From JAIRTY01 sp050257395 (lineage in GTDB: Bacteria > Actinomycetota > Actinomycetes > Streptosporangiales > Streptosporangiaceae), in the NCBI GenBank assembly GCA_050257395.1, contig JBLMWU010000243.1:25624-89623 (forward strand): 64,000 bases of DNA. The letters are read 5' to 3'. Made by a program: the position numbers and the translations under genes. Below the pieces are notes generated by a model that made no database searches, was not told the origin of the DNA, and worked only from the letters and a program-made list of their open reading frames with translations. Below are positions 42,486-51,512 of this stretch, piece by piece (the stretch's first letter is position 1; each line of letters starts with the position of its first letter).

Positions 42486-43772
42486 ATGAAGCCATTGGCA
42501 CTGCATGGGCTGGGCACCAGACGCGTGAGTGCGGTCGTCGCCCTGCTGACCACGGCCGCGTTCGGTGTGACCGCCTGTGCCTCCGGCGGCAGCTCCGGCA
42601 GCGGCGGCGCGAGCTCGGGCCCGATCCACATCACGGTGCTCGGCTCCGACACCGGCGCCTACGCCGAGATCGGCCAGGCAATGTACAACGGCGCAGTGGT
42701 GGGCGCGGCCCAGGTGAACGCGGCCGGCGGCATCATGGGCCGCAAACTGGTCCTCGACAAGGTGGACACGCACGGCGACCCGGCCGACGCCGTGCCCGCG
42801 CTCCAGCAGGAACTCGCGAAGAACCACCCAGTCGGCATCATCGGGCCGACCACGCTGGAGATCTTCGGCGTCCGGCCGATCTTCGACCAGAACAAGATCC
42901 CGGACATGTTCAATGGCGGTTCCACCGCGTTCGACAACAACAAGGACCCCTACATCTGGCGGATCAACCCGTCCGACTCCCAGCTCGCCCTCGCCCTCGC
43001 CCTGTACGCCCGGCAGAAGGGCTACACCAAGGCCGCGATCCTCTTCACCACCGAGGCCTCCCAGCAGGAACTCGAGCCGTTCCTCAAGAACGACTTCACC
43101 AAGCTCGGCGGCCAGCTCACCACTGTCGTGAACGTGACCCCCGGGCAGAGTTCCTACAACTCCGAGATCGTGAAGCTGCTCGGTACCCACCCGCAGGTCA
43201 TTCTGGGCCAGCTCGATCCGCCGACCGCGTCCACCTTCTTCTCCGGGCTGAAGAGCCTCAACGGCACCAGGCTTCCCTTCATCGGGACGGACGTCACCGC
43301 GGGCAGCGACTGGATCACCGCGGTCGGCGCGGCCACCGCGCACGCCGAGGTCACCTCGGTCGAGGGCGGTACCCCGACCACAGGCGCGGGAGCGGTCTTC
43401 AGCGCCGCCTACCAGAAGATGTTCCACTCAGCCCCGCTGGCCGGCGCGAACTACGCCTACGACGGCGTGATCGACATGGCATTGGCGATCGACGCCGCGA
43501 AGGGCACCACCAGCGCAGACATCAATCGCGGCCTGCCGCTGGTGTCGAACCCGCCTGGAACGATGGTGGACACCTACGCGGCCGGGCTGGCGGCGCTGAA
43601 GAAGGGATCGAAGATCAACTACGACGGTGCGAGCGGCCCGATGGACTTCGACGCCTTCCACAACGTGTCCGGGCCGTGGGATGTGGTCAAGGCAGGCCCG
43701 TCGGGTGCCCTGACCACCCTGGAGACCATATCTGCCGCCACGGTGAGTGCCGCGGAAGCGAAGGTGCGGTGA
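42486..43772 (+). CDS. livK: Branched-chain-type ABC solute-binding lipoprotein LivK
   Basis: A 428-residue type I binding protein. It has a Sec lipoprotein signal with lipobox VTAC (Cys31), a Gly/Ser linker, then the fold beginning ITVLGSDTGAYAEIGQAMYNGAVVG. It is exported by Sec, unlike the Tat-type binding protein of the first importer. GAGAGGA precedes ATG 42486 in a 69-base gap after livF. Its stop overlaps the GTG of the next gene (SDR) in GTGA, so the binding protein and the catabolic enzymes are one transcriptional unit. The ligand is not identifiable by eye. Confidence 0.9.
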   Translation: MKPLALHGLGTRRVSAVVALLTTAAFGVTACASGGSSGSGGASSGPIHITVLGSDTGAYAEIGQAMYNGAVVGAAQVNAAGGIMGRKLVLDKVDTHGDPADAVPALQQELAKNHPVGIIGPTTLEIFGVRPIFDQNKIPDMFNGGSTAFDNNKDPYIWRINPSDSQLALALALYARQKGYTKAAILFTTEASQQELEPFLKNDFTKLGGQLTTVVNVTPGQSSYNSEIVKLLGTHPQVILGQLDPPTASTFFSGLKSLNGTRLPFIGTDVTAGSDWITAVGAATAHAEVTSVEGGTPTTGAGAVFSAAYQKMFHSAPLAGANYAYDGVIDMALAIDAAKGTTSADINRGLPLVSNPPGTMVDTYAAGLAALKKGSKINYDGASGPMDFDAFHNVSGPWDVVKAGPSGALTTLETISAATVSAAEAKVR

Positions 43773-44617
43773 CCAGCGAGTCACCGGTCGCCGCTGCGCC
43801 GGCGCCGGCCCCGGCCGGGACCGGCGCCGGCGCGGCAGCAGCGAAGGTCGTGGTCATCACCGGCGCCGGTGGCGGGATCGGCCGCGCGACAGCGCTGCGG
43901 TACGCCAGCGACGGCGCCGTCGTCGCAGTCGTGGAAGTGAACCCGCGGACCTGCGCGGACGTGGCGGCTGAGGTGACTGCTGCCGGCGGCACCGGGCTGG
44001 AATTCCCCATCGACGTGTCCGACGAGGACGCGGTGGGCGGGCTGGCCGCGGCGCTCGATGATCGCTGCGGACGGGTGGACGTGCTCGTGCACGCAGCCAT
44101 CCAGCGCATGCCCGGCCGTCTGGAGTCGCTGCCAGCCGAGAGCTTCGACCGGCTGCTCGCAGTGGGTCTGCGGGGCGGGTTCCTGCTCGGCCGCGACCTC
44201 GGCCGGCTGATGCTCCGCCAAGGCTCTGGTGTGCTGGTGTTCATCGGCTCGACCGCCGCGCACGCCCCGTACCCCTACACCGGCGCGTACGCGCCGTGCA
44301 AGGCGGCGCTGGTGATGCTCGCCAAGAGCTTCGCGCTGGAGTGGGCCGACCGCGGCATCAGGTCCCTGTCGGTCTCCCCCGGCATGGTCCGCACCCCGAT
44401 GACCGAGGACCTCTACAGCCGGCCGGAGATCCTGGCCGGCCGCAGTGCCATCGCGCCGCTGCGGCGGATCGGCACGCCAGAAGAGATCGCCGCGCTCGTC
44501 CACTATCTGGCCTCAGACGAGGCCAGCTACGTGACCGGGACCGACATCCTGATCGACGGCGGGTTCACCAGCAGCAAATTCATGCACGTGCCGGGAAGGG
44601 GCGAGCGGGAAGAATGA
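43769..44617 (+). CDS. Short-chain dehydrogenase/reductase
   Basis: A 282-residue classical SDR. An unusual Ala/Pro-rich 25-residue N-terminal extension precedes the Rossmann motif TGAGGGIG (about residues 30-37). The adenine-ribose motif reads VHAA in place of NNAG, and the catalytic Ser in FIGSTAAHA and YAPCK (Tyr-x3-Lys) complete the triad. The cofactor pocket residue VEVN after beta-2 favours NAD. Start and stop overlap both neighbours by four bases. It would oxidise an alcohol derived from the imported compound, or reduce a ketone. Confidence 0.88.
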   Translation: MTSESPVAAAPAPAPAGTGAGAAAAKVVVITGAGGGIGRATALRYASDGAVVAVVEVNPRTCADVAAEVTAAGGTGLEFPIDVSDEDAVGGLAAALDDRCGRVDVLVHAAIQRMPGRLESLPAESFDRLLAVGLRGGFLLGRDLGRLMLRQGSGVLVFIGSTAAHAPYPYTGAYAPCKAALVMLAKSFALEWADRGIRSLSVSPGMVRTPMTEDLYSRPEILAGRSAIAPLRRIGTPEEIAALVHYLASDEASYVTGTDILIDGGFTSSKFMHVPGRGEREE

Positions 44618-46659
44618 CCGACCACCCCGGCATGCGCCGGTTCCCGCGGCTGTTCGCTGAGCTGCCGCTGCGCCGCCACACCCTCAAGAACCGGATCGTC
44701 TTCCCGCCCACCTGCCCATCGTGGGTGAGCGACCCCCAGTCGGCCCGGTTCAACGACCTCGCCGCCCCCTATTACGAAGAACGGGCCAGCGGCGGGGTCG
44801 GGCTGATCATCATCGGCGGGACACACGTGCACCGCAGTTCCATCGCCGCCCCGCTGGCCCAGCCGGGGCTGTGGGACGACTCCCAGATCGCGGGATTCGC
44901 GAGGGTGGCGGAGGCCGTCCACCGGCACGGCGCCAAGCTCGCGGTCCAGCTCCGCCACACGGGCGTCCGCGGCTTCCCCGCCTACAAGCAGGACCCGGGC
45001 TACGACCGGGATGCCACCTGGTACACGATGGCGCCGAGCCAGGTGCCGCTCGGTGAGTTCCCTGGCGGCCACACCCCGAAGGAACTGTCGGGCGGCGAGA
45101 TCGAGGAGATTCTGGACTGCCACGCCAGCGCGGCCCGGCGGGCCATGGAGGCGGGGCTGGACGGGGTCGAGTTCCATCTGAGCCACGGCTATCTGTCCTG
45201 GCAATTCCTTTCTCCCCTCTACAACAAGCGCACAGACGATTGGGGCGGCAGCTACGAGGGCCGGCTCCGGTTCTCGCTGGAAGCGCTCCACCGGATGCGA
45301 TCCGCCATCGGGCCCGATGCGTTCCTCGGGTTCCGGATCAACTCGACCTCTCTCTGGCCCGGCGACCTGGAAGAGGCCGACGTCCAGCAGATCGTCCAGG
45401 ACCTGCAGGCCGGGGCCGAGGTCGATTTCGTCGACGTGAGCGTCGGCGTCCACCACCAGTTCATCCACGCGCCCATGCACTTCGAGGGCGGCTGGGAGCG
45501 CGAGTACGCCGCGGGAATCCGCGCGGTGAGCACCGCCCCGGTCTTCGCCGTCGGCCGGATCACCACCCCCGAGGTTGCCGAGGAACTGCTGGAGTCCGGC
45601 GCTGCGGACGCGATCGGGGTGGCCCGGCAGCTGTTCGCCGACCCGGACTGGGCGCTGAAGGTCGCCGAAGGCCGCAGCGACGACATCCGCAAGTGCGTCG
45701 CTGCCAACCACTGCTGGAAGAGCGTGTCCAAGGGGCAGCGCGTCCAGTGCGTCTACAACCCCACCGTGGGCCGGGAGCGGCACTGGGGCAAGGCGGTGCC
45801 CCTGGAAGCCAGCGATCCCAAGCGCATCGTGGTGGTCGGTGCGGGCCCGGCCGGCCTGGAGTTCGCGCGGATCGCCGCCCGCCGCGGCCATCACGTGTCG
45901 GTGCATGAGAAAGAGGAGGAGACAGGCGGCCACGTGCGGCTGCAGTCGCTGCTGCCCGGCCGCGCCACCTACCGCGAGATCGCCCGCTGGCTGGAGGAGC
46001 AGGCCCGCAAGGCCGGAGCGGAGATCTGCACCGGGGCGGAGGTGACCGGCGACTCGCTGGCCGCGCTCTGCCGGGAGGCGGGCGCCGCCCAGGTCGTGAT
46101 CGCCACCGGCTCCCGGGTGTGCCGGGACGGCTTCCAGGGCTGGACCGGCGCTGCCCTGCCGGGCGCCGACCGGGCCCGCTGCGTGGGCTGGGACGAGGTC
46201 CTCACCGGCCAGGCCACGCTCGGGGGTGACGTGCTCGTCCTCGATGACCAGGCCGACCTGATCGGTCCGCTGATCGCCGTGCACGCGGCCCGGGCCGGGG
46301 CGGCCACGGTGCGGCTGGTCACCCGGTGGCCGATGGTCGCCTCCGAGACGGTCGCCGACGCGTACTTCGAGTGGATCATGCCCCAGGTGTACGAGGCCGG
46401 TGTCCAGCTGTATGTGGATCACTTCGTGGAGCGCCTGTCCAGCACCTCGGCGACCCTCTACAACATCTACCTGCCGGGCCGCACGTTCGAGGTGCCGGCC
46501 GACACGGTGGTCATGGCCACCGCCCGCCAGTCGGTGAACTCGCTCGCGGACGCCGCCGGCCGGGCCGGGCTGCCGGTGACCGTGATCGGGGACGCGGTCG
46601 CGCCCCGCGGCACCTTCGAGGCGGTGTACGAGGGCCACCGGGCCGGGCGGGATGCCTGA
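44614..46659 (+). CDS. Old-Yellow-Enzyme/TMADH-type flavin oxidoreductase with altered Fe-S motif
   Basis: 681 residues, the size of 2,4-dienoyl-CoA reductase and trimethylamine dehydrogenase. An N-terminal FMN TIM barrel (about 1-350; FHLSHGYLSWQFLSPLYNKR is the family motif) is followed by a Fe-S region and a C-terminal FAD/NAD Rossmann pair (GxGxxG at 409-414). The Fe-S region has Cys361, Cys367 and Cys379. The position of the second ligand (C-x2-C-x2-C in TMADH) is Ala364, so one of four cluster cysteines is missing. The enzyme may reduce a C=C bond or demethylate an amine or ether. ATG 44614 overlaps the SDR stop (ATGA), and the end overlaps the amidohydrolase start by eight bases. Confidence 0.88.
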   Translation: MTDHPGMRRFPRLFAELPLRRHTLKNRIVFPPTCPSWVSDPQSARFNDLAAPYYEERASGGVGLIIIGGTHVHRSSIAAPLAQPGLWDDSQIAGFARVAEAVHRHGAKLAVQLRHTGVRGFPAYKQDPGYDRDATWYTMAPSQVPLGEFPGGHTPKELSGGEIEEILDCHASAARRAMEAGLDGVEFHLSHGYLSWQFLSPLYNKRTDDWGGSYEGRLRFSLEALHRMRSAIGPDAFLGFRINSTSLWPGDLEEADVQQIVQDLQAGAEVDFVDVSVGVHHQFIHAPMHFEGGWEREYAAGIRAVSTAPVFAVGRITTPEVAEELLESGAADAIGVARQLFADPDWALKVAEGRSDDIRKCVAANHCWKSVSKGQRVQCVYNPTVGRERHWGKAVPLEASDPKRIVVVGAGPAGLEFARIAARRGHHVSVHEKEEETGGHVRLQSLLPGRATYREIARWLEEQARKAGAEICTGAEVTGDSLAALCREAGAAQVVIATGSRVCRDGFQGWTGAALPGADRARCVGWDEVLTGQATLGGDVLVLDDQADLIGPLIAVHAARAGAATVRLVTRWPMVASETVADAYFEWIMPQVYEAGVQLYVDHFVERLSSTSATLYNIYLPGRTFEVPADTVVMATARQSVNSLADAAGRAGLPVTVIGDAVAPRGTFEAVYEGHRAGRDA

Positions 46660-48016
46660 GCAGGCCGCCGGGGACGGAGGGACGCTCACCGTCCGCGGCG
46701 GCACCGTCGTGACCGCCCGCGGCCGCGCGCCCCTGGACGTGCTGATCCGGGGCGGCCGGGTGGCAGCGCTGCTCCCCCGCGGCGGGCGCGCCGGCGGGGC
46801 CGGCATCGATGCCGATGGCCTGCTGGTGCTTCCCGGTTTCGTCGACACCCACGTGCACCTGATGGAGCCCGGTGACGGAACCCGGGAGGACTTCCCGGCC
46901 GGGACCGCGGCGGCGCTGGCTCAGGGCGTCACCACCATCGTCGAGCACACCCACGGCTGGCCTGTCACCACTCCGGCGCGGCTGGCCGAGAAGCTGAGCG
47001 TGGTCGCCGGCCGGTCCGCGGTGGATTACGGGCTGGCCGCACACGTCTGGCCGGACCGGCTGGCGGAGCTGGGACCGCTCTGGCGGGCCGGGGTCACCTT
47101 CTTCAAGATCTTCACCTGCGACACGCACGGCATCCCGGGTCTGGGCACCGACGTGCTGGCCGAAGCCCTCGGCCTGCTCGCCGGGCTCGGCGCCCCGGCC
47201 CTGCTCCACTGCGAGGACGCCACGCTCACCGCGGCGGCCGAGCGCCGCCTGCGGGCGCTGGGCCGCGACGACCCGTGGATCCTTCCGGAATGGCGATCCC
47301 GGGAAGCGGAACTGGTCGCGGTCACGACCGCCTGCCTGCTGGCGCGGCTCGCCGGGGCCCGGGTCACCGTCGCCCACGCGAGCAGCCCGGACGTGCTGGC
47401 GGCGGTCGCCGCGGCCGGCGGCGACGTGGTGGCCGAGACCTGCCCGCAGTACCTGCTGCTGGCAGAGAACGAGATCGGCGAGCACGGGGCGCTGCGCAAG
47501 TTCACCCCGCCGGCCCGGGTGCGCAGCAGTGCCGACGCCGACCGGATGTGGGCGGCGCTGCATGACGGCCGCGTCCACCACGTGTCGTCAGATCACGCCC
47601 CGTCCACCAGGGCGCAGAAGGCTGCGGGATCGATCTGGGACGCCCCGTTCGGCCTGCCCGGCCTGGACACCACCGGGCCGCTGCTGATCGACGCCGCCCT
47701 GTCCGGGCGGATCTCGCTGGAACGGGTGGTGGAGGCGTATGCCACCGCCCCGGCACGCCGCTACGGCCTGCGCGGCAAGGGCGACCTGCGCCCGGGCTGC
47801 GACGCGGACCTGGCGCTGGTCGACCCGGACGCCCGGCGCACGCTGACCGACACCGCCGTCCGCTCCCGGGCGGGCTGGACCCCGTACGCCGGGCGGGAGG
47901 TGCGCGGCCGGGTGGTCGCAACGATCCTGCGCGGGGTCATGACGGACTGGCGGGACGAGCCGGACCGGATACCGGGCGGGCAGTTCCTGCCCGGGCCGGG
48001 GGCACTCCCGGGCTGA
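46652..48016 (+). CDS. Hydantoinase/dihydroorotase-family cyclic amidohydrolase
   Basis: A 454-residue amidohydrolase. The metal motif is VDTHVHL, Lys in TFFKIF is the probable carboxylated bridging ligand, further His residues lie in LLHCED and VTVAHASS, and Asp is in SSDHAPS. A composite beta-sandwich surrounds the barrel. The set fits allantoinase, D-hydantoinase or dihydroorotase; ETCPQYLLL is a hydantoinase/allantoinase signature. It is the last gene of the liv operon before a strong terminator, and suggests that the imported compound contains, or is converted to, a cyclic amide or imide. Confidence 0.88.
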   Translation: MPEQAAGDGGTLTVRGGTVVTARGRAPLDVLIRGGRVAALLPRGGRAGGAGIDADGLLVLPGFVDTHVHLMEPGDGTREDFPAGTAAALAQGVTTIVEHTHGWPVTTPARLAEKLSVVAGRSAVDYGLAAHVWPDRLAELGPLWRAGVTFFKIFTCDTHGIPGLGTDVLAEALGLLAGLGAPALLHCEDATLTAAAERRLRALGRDDPWILPEWRSREAELVAVTTACLLARLAGARVTVAHASSPDVLAAVAAAGGDVVAETCPQYLLLAENEIGEHGALRKFTPPARVRSSADADRMWAALHDGRVHHVSSDHAPSTRAQKAAGSIWDAPFGLPGLDTTGPLLIDAALSGRISLERVVEAYATAPARRYGLRGKGDLRPGCDADLALVDPDARRTLTDTAVRSRAGWTPYAGREVRGRVVATILRGVMTDWRDEPDRIPGGQFLPGPGALPG

Positions 48017-48066
48017 GCCTGCCGGGCTGGGCCTGCCGCACTCAGCCCGGCGCGCTCAGGGCAGCG

Positions 48067-48087
48067 GCCCGGCGCCGCCGGGCTTTT
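48067..48087 (+). terminator. Intrinsic terminator (possible attenuator) just before the next gene
   Basis: GCCCGGC-GCC-GCCGGGC followed by TTTT. It lies 51 bases after the amidohydrolase stop and only 18 bases before ATG 48105, so any promoter for the next gene must be upstream of it. Confidence 0.75.
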
Positions 48088-48104
48088 CGAAAGGAAGGTT
48101 AGGC

Positions 48105-49004
48105 ATGACTGTCACTCCTGCCACTGTCGGCGTGATCGGGCTGGGCAACATGGGGCTCCCGATGGCCGGGCACCTCGCCGCGGCCGGGTTCGGCGTCCGC
48201 GGCTATGACGTCCGCGCCGAGGCGGTCAGCGCGCTCGCCGCGGCGGGGGGCGAGCCCGCGGACAACCCGGCCGGCACGGCCGCCGGCGCCAGCGTGGTGA
48301 TTACCTCCCTGCCCTCGGTCGCCGCTCTGCGCGACGTGATCAGCGGCGAAGGCGGCCTGGCTGCCGGCGCCAGCGCCGGCTTGGTCGTGGTGGAGACCAG
48401 CACTCTGCCGCTGGAGGTGAAGGAGGAGGCACGGCAGGCCCTCGCGACGGCCGGGGCGCTCATGCTGGACTGCCCGCTCAGCGGCACCGCCAGCCAGATG
48501 CGCGAGCGCGACATCGCGGTGTACACCAGCGGCGACGCTGCCGCGATCGAACGCTGCCAGCCGGTGCTGGCGGCCTTCTCCCGGGTGCAGTACCAGGTGG
48601 GAGTGTTCGGCAACGGTATGCGGATGAAGCTCATCGCCAACCACCTGGTAACCGTGCACCACACCGCGGCAGCGGAGGCGCTGGTCTTCGCCAGCCGGGC
48701 GGGCCTGGATCCCGCGCTCGCGCTGCGCGCGCTGTCCGACGGTGCAGGCAACTCCCGGATGCTCGAGGTGCGCGGCCCGATGATGCTGGCCGGTGACTTC
48801 TCCCAGGCGAACATGCGGCTGGAGTACTTCCAGAAGGACATCGACCTGATCAGCGGGCTGGCCCGGGCGGTGTCGTGCCCGCTGCCGCTGTTTTCGGCCA
48901 GCGCCCAGCTGCACCTGGCCGCGCTCGCGCAGGGCAGGCTGGACGAGGACCCTGCGTGCGTGTTCGCGGTGCTCGGCGGGATGGTCTCGCCCGCAGGCGG
49001 CTGA
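48105..49004 (+). CDS. 3-hydroxyisobutyrate dehydrogenase-family oxidoreductase
   Basis: A 299-residue beta-hydroxyacid dehydrogenase. The N-terminal NAD motif is GLGNMGLPMA, the substrate-binding loop DCPLSGTASQ stands in place of the usual DAPVSGG, and the catalytic Lys lies in GMRMKLIANHL. AAGGAAGG precedes ATG 48105. The intrinsic terminator upstream means it is read through from the liv operon or from an unseen promoter overlapping that hairpin. It converges with the Gfo/Idh gene, with a 14-base gap. Likely oxidises a hydroxy acid from the pathway. Confidence 0.88.
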   Translation: MTVTPATVGVIGLGNMGLPMAGHLAAAGFGVRGYDVRAEAVSALAAAGGEPADNPAGTAAGASVVITSLPSVAALRDVISGEGGLAAGASAGLVVVETSTLPLEVKEEARQALATAGALMLDCPLSGTASQMRERDIAVYTSGDAAAIERCQPVLAAFSRVQYQVGVFGNGMRMKLIANHLVTVHHTAAAEALVFASRAGLDPALALRALSDGAGNSRMLEVRGPMMLAGDFSQANMRLEYFQKDIDLISGLARAVSCPLPLFSASAQLHLAALAQGRLDEDPACVFAVLGGMVSPAGG

Positions 49005-49018
49005 CGGCGGGCCGCAGG

Positions 49019-50011
49019 CTACGAAGCAGGCACCGCCACCGCCCGGCCAGTGCTGACCGCCTCGGCTATCGCCGCGGTCAGCTCGGCACTGCGCAGCCCG
49101 TCCAGCCCGGACGGGCTGGGCTCACGGCCTTCGGTGACGGCGTCAGCGAACGCGCCCACCGCCTTGCGGTAGGCGTGGTAGCTCCCGGTCTCGATGGTGG
49201 TCTCGCCGTCTGGCGTCAGGATCGCCAGCGTGCCGGCCATGTTCATCCGGGTACAGGATCGGCCGGCCACGCGCCCTTTCGTTCCGTACACGGTGATGTC
49301 CGCCTGCGGCTGGGCGACGGACTGGTTGACGTTGACGTAGGCGAGCGCGCCGTTGCTGTAGCGCAGCAGCACCAGCGCGAGCGTCTCTGGCACCAGGTCC
49401 GCCTCATGCCCCGTCAGCGCGGTCACCTCGGTCACCTCGGCCCCGAGCAGGTAGCGGATCAGGTCGAAGGCGTGCACGCCGATGTTGTTGATGGTCCCGA
49501 GCCCGGCCAGCGCCGGGTCTGTGCGCCACCCCTTCAGCAGGGTCCGCCCGGAGCTCATCTCCACCTGCACCACCCGGATGTCCCCCAGCGACCCGTCCTG
49601 GATCACCGTCCGGAACCGGTCGAAGGAATCGTGGAACCGGGTCTGGAAGGTGATCCCCAGCCGAACCCCGGCGTCCGCGCACGCAGCAACGGCGCGGCGG
49701 GCGTCTGCCACGCTCATCGCCAGTGGCTTGTCGCACATGACGTGCTTGCCTGCCTGGGCGGCCGAGACCACCTGGTCGGCGTGCAGCGCGTTGGGGGTGG
49801 CGATGTACACCGCATCCACCTCCGGGTCCGCGAGCAGGTCCGCGTAGCCGGTCAGCGCGCGCTCCGCCTTGTGCCGCCCGGCGAAGCTGTCGGCCCGCCC
49901 CTGGTCCCGGCTGACCACCCCGCGCAGCACGCTGCCCGGGAGTGCGCTGATCGCCGGGGCGATCTCCGTATCGGCGATCCGGCCGAGCCCGATGATTCCC
50001 CACCGCACCAT
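49019..50011 (-). CDS. Gfo/Idh/MocA-family oxidoreductase
   Basis: 330 residues. The N-terminal Rossmann fold has GIIGLGRIADTEI and the catalytic Lys motif HVMCDKPLA (EKP becomes DKP), and the C-terminal alpha/beta domain has NNIGVHAFDLIRYLLG with its conserved His. These enzymes act on sugars, inositols or dihydrodiols with NAD(P). ATG 50011 has GGAG eight bases upstream, and GTG 50020 is in frame. It follows the dikinase-like gene by 34 bases on the same strand, so it probably ends the minus-strand operon from 53786. Confidence 0.87.
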   Translation of the reverse strand: MVRWGIIGLGRIADTEIAPAISALPGSVLRGVVSRDQGRADSFAGRHKAERALTGYADLLADPEVDAVYIATPNALHADQVVSAAQAGKHVMCDKPLAMSVADARRAVAACADAGVRLGITFQTRFHDSFDRFRTVIQDGSLGDIRVVQVEMSSGRTLLKGWRTDPALAGLGTINNIGVHAFDLIRYLLGAEVTEVTALTGHEADLVPETLALVLLRYSNGALAYVNVNQSVAQPQADITVYGTKGRVAGRSCTRMNMAGTLAILTPDGETTIETGSYHAYRKAVGAFADAVTEGREPSPSGLDGLRSAELTAAIAEAVSTGRAVAVPAS

Positions 50012-50045
50012 GCCCGCCACTCCTGCCTGTCGTTAGTGGGACTGT

Positions 50046-51512
50046 TCAGAATGCCGGGAGCAGTGCGACATCTCCGGCTTCGCCGTCGATCGCGGCGATC
50101 CAGTCCCGGGCGTCCGGGTCCGGCCCGAGGACGGCATCCAGCTGGCAGCCGATCACCATCGGCACGCCGAGGCTCCGGGCCACCTCGGCCAGGTGCGAGC
50201 CTGCCGCCCCCGTCCGCGTGATCACTCCCCTCGCACCGAACAGCAGCGGTGCGAGCGCCGGCAGCGGGCGGTCGATCAGCAGGATCGCATCCCTGCCGCC
50301 ACCGTCCGGCCGTTCGTGCGGCCGACACCGGACCAGCAGGCCAGCCGCAGTGCCGGGCGCCGCCGGGCGGGCCGGCACATGCCGGCCCTGGGCCTGCGCC
50401 ACCTCCGCGAGCAGCGGCATCCAGCGCCGCGCGGCGAGGCCGTCAGCAGCACCGGGCGGTGCCTGGAAGGACGCCGCCGCCGCTTCCGCCAGTCTGGGAT
50501 CAGCCGGGTCGGCCAGCCGGGCCCAGGCAGCCTCCGGGTCAGCGCCGGTGAGCCCGGCGGCGGCGGCCGGCGCGGAGGCTGCCGCGCCAGCCGGGGCCGC
50601 CGGCCGGGCCGGCCCGGCCGGCGCGGGCTGGGGCACGGTGCTCCGGAGCGACTGCAGCAGCCAGACCGTGCCGTCCGCGGCGGCCCATTCGATGATGTCG
50701 TCGCCGAGCTCCCGGGCGACCCGCGCGGCCAGGGCGGCGACCGCGGCGACCGTGTCCGCGCCGGCCAGGGCAGCCAGCCCACCATCGCCGGCGGTGGGCA
50801 GGCCGGCTGCAGGCCGGTCCTTCCCGCCACCGTCCAGCCGGACCTGCGCGGTGGCGCCTTCGGCCCAGCCGGCGAGCAGCGCGCCCGGATGACCCGCCAC
50901 CCCTTCGATGCTGACCGCAGCGCCCATCACCCGGGCCACCCCGCCCGTATCCGGCCGAAGCTGCGGCTGGATGAGCAGGCCGAGCTCCAGGGCGGTGGCC
51001 GGCAGGCCCGAGGCTGTCAGGCGCTCCAGCGGGTCCACGGCAAACGCCGCCGCCCAGCAGCTCCGGACGGCCGCCGCCACGTCATCCGGCCCCACCTCGG
51101 TGACCGAGGAGAACGCGCCCGACCAGCGCGCATCGCTTTCCAGCGGGCTCGAGGAGCGGACGATCACCCGGCCGCCCAGCAACTGCACGGCCGCCCTCAG
51201 CTCGGCCCGCAGTTCCGGGTCGAGCGCAAGCGCGAGCACGGCCCGCCGGCCCGCCGGCAGCCCGGCGGCGGCGAGGGCATCGGCGCCGGCCTGCGCCGCG
51301 GTGCGGCCTTCGCTGACCGGGACCACCCAGCCAGGCAGCACCGGAAGCCCGCTGCGCAGGGCGGCGGCCAGCCGGGCGGCTTTGGCTCCGAACTGGCTGG
51401 CCGCGGCCGGGCCGACGGCGGCCAGCTCGCTCAGGGCGAGGAGCCGCCCGCCCGGTGCGGCCAGCCCGGAGCCTGGCGGCGACGGCGGTACCAGCGGGGA
51501 CCGCGAACTCAT
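50046..51512 (-). CDS. Minimal PEP-synthase-like dikinase lacking the PEP/pyruvate barrel
   Basis: 488 residues. An N-terminal PPDK_N-type ATP-grasp region (about 35-300) has QFGAKAARLAAAL, VIVRSSSPLESDARWSGAF, LLIQPQLRPDTGGVAR and IIEWAAADGTVWLLQS. A Pro/Ala-rich linker follows, then a swivelling phospho-His domain (about 405-488) with TGAAGSHLAEVARSLGVPMVIG. The His after Gly-Ser should be the phosphorylated residue. The third, C-terminal TIM barrel that binds PEP/pyruvate is absent. Such truncated forms resemble phenylphosphate synthase or rifampin phosphotransferase modules that phosphorylate another acceptor. The start overlaps the stop of the M24 gene (ATGA), suggesting a complex. The acceptor is unknown. 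Confidence 0.8.
   Translation of the reverse strand: MSSRSPLVPPSPPGSGLAAPGGRLLALSELAAVGPAAASQFGAKAARLAAALRSGLPVLPGWVVPVSEGRTAAQAGADALAAAGLPAGRRAVLALALDPELRAELRAAVQLLGGRVIVRSSSPLESDARWSGAFSSVTEVGPDDVAAAVRSCWAAAFAVDPLERLTASGLPATALELGLLIQPQLRPDTGGVARVMGAAVSIEGVAGHPGALLAGWAEGATAQVRLDGGGKDRPAAGLPTAGDGGLAALAGADTVAAVAALAARVARELGDDIIEWAAADGTVWLLQSLRSTVPQPAPAGPARPAAPAGAAASAPAAAAGLTGADPEAAWARLADPADPRLAEAAAASFQAPPGAADGLAARRWMPLLAEVAQAQGRHVPARPAAPGTAAGLLVRCRPHERPDGGGRDAILLIDRPLPALAPLLFGARGVITRTGAAGSHLAEVARSLGVPMVIGCQLDAVLGPDPDARDWIAAIDGEAGDVALLPAF

Noticed and set aside
43769..46659. SDR and OYE genes as part of a mycofactocin system
   Set aside because: SDR and OYE families often accompany mycofactocin, but no precursor peptide, radical SAM or other mft gene is present and neither protein shows a clear mycofactocin-type insertion.
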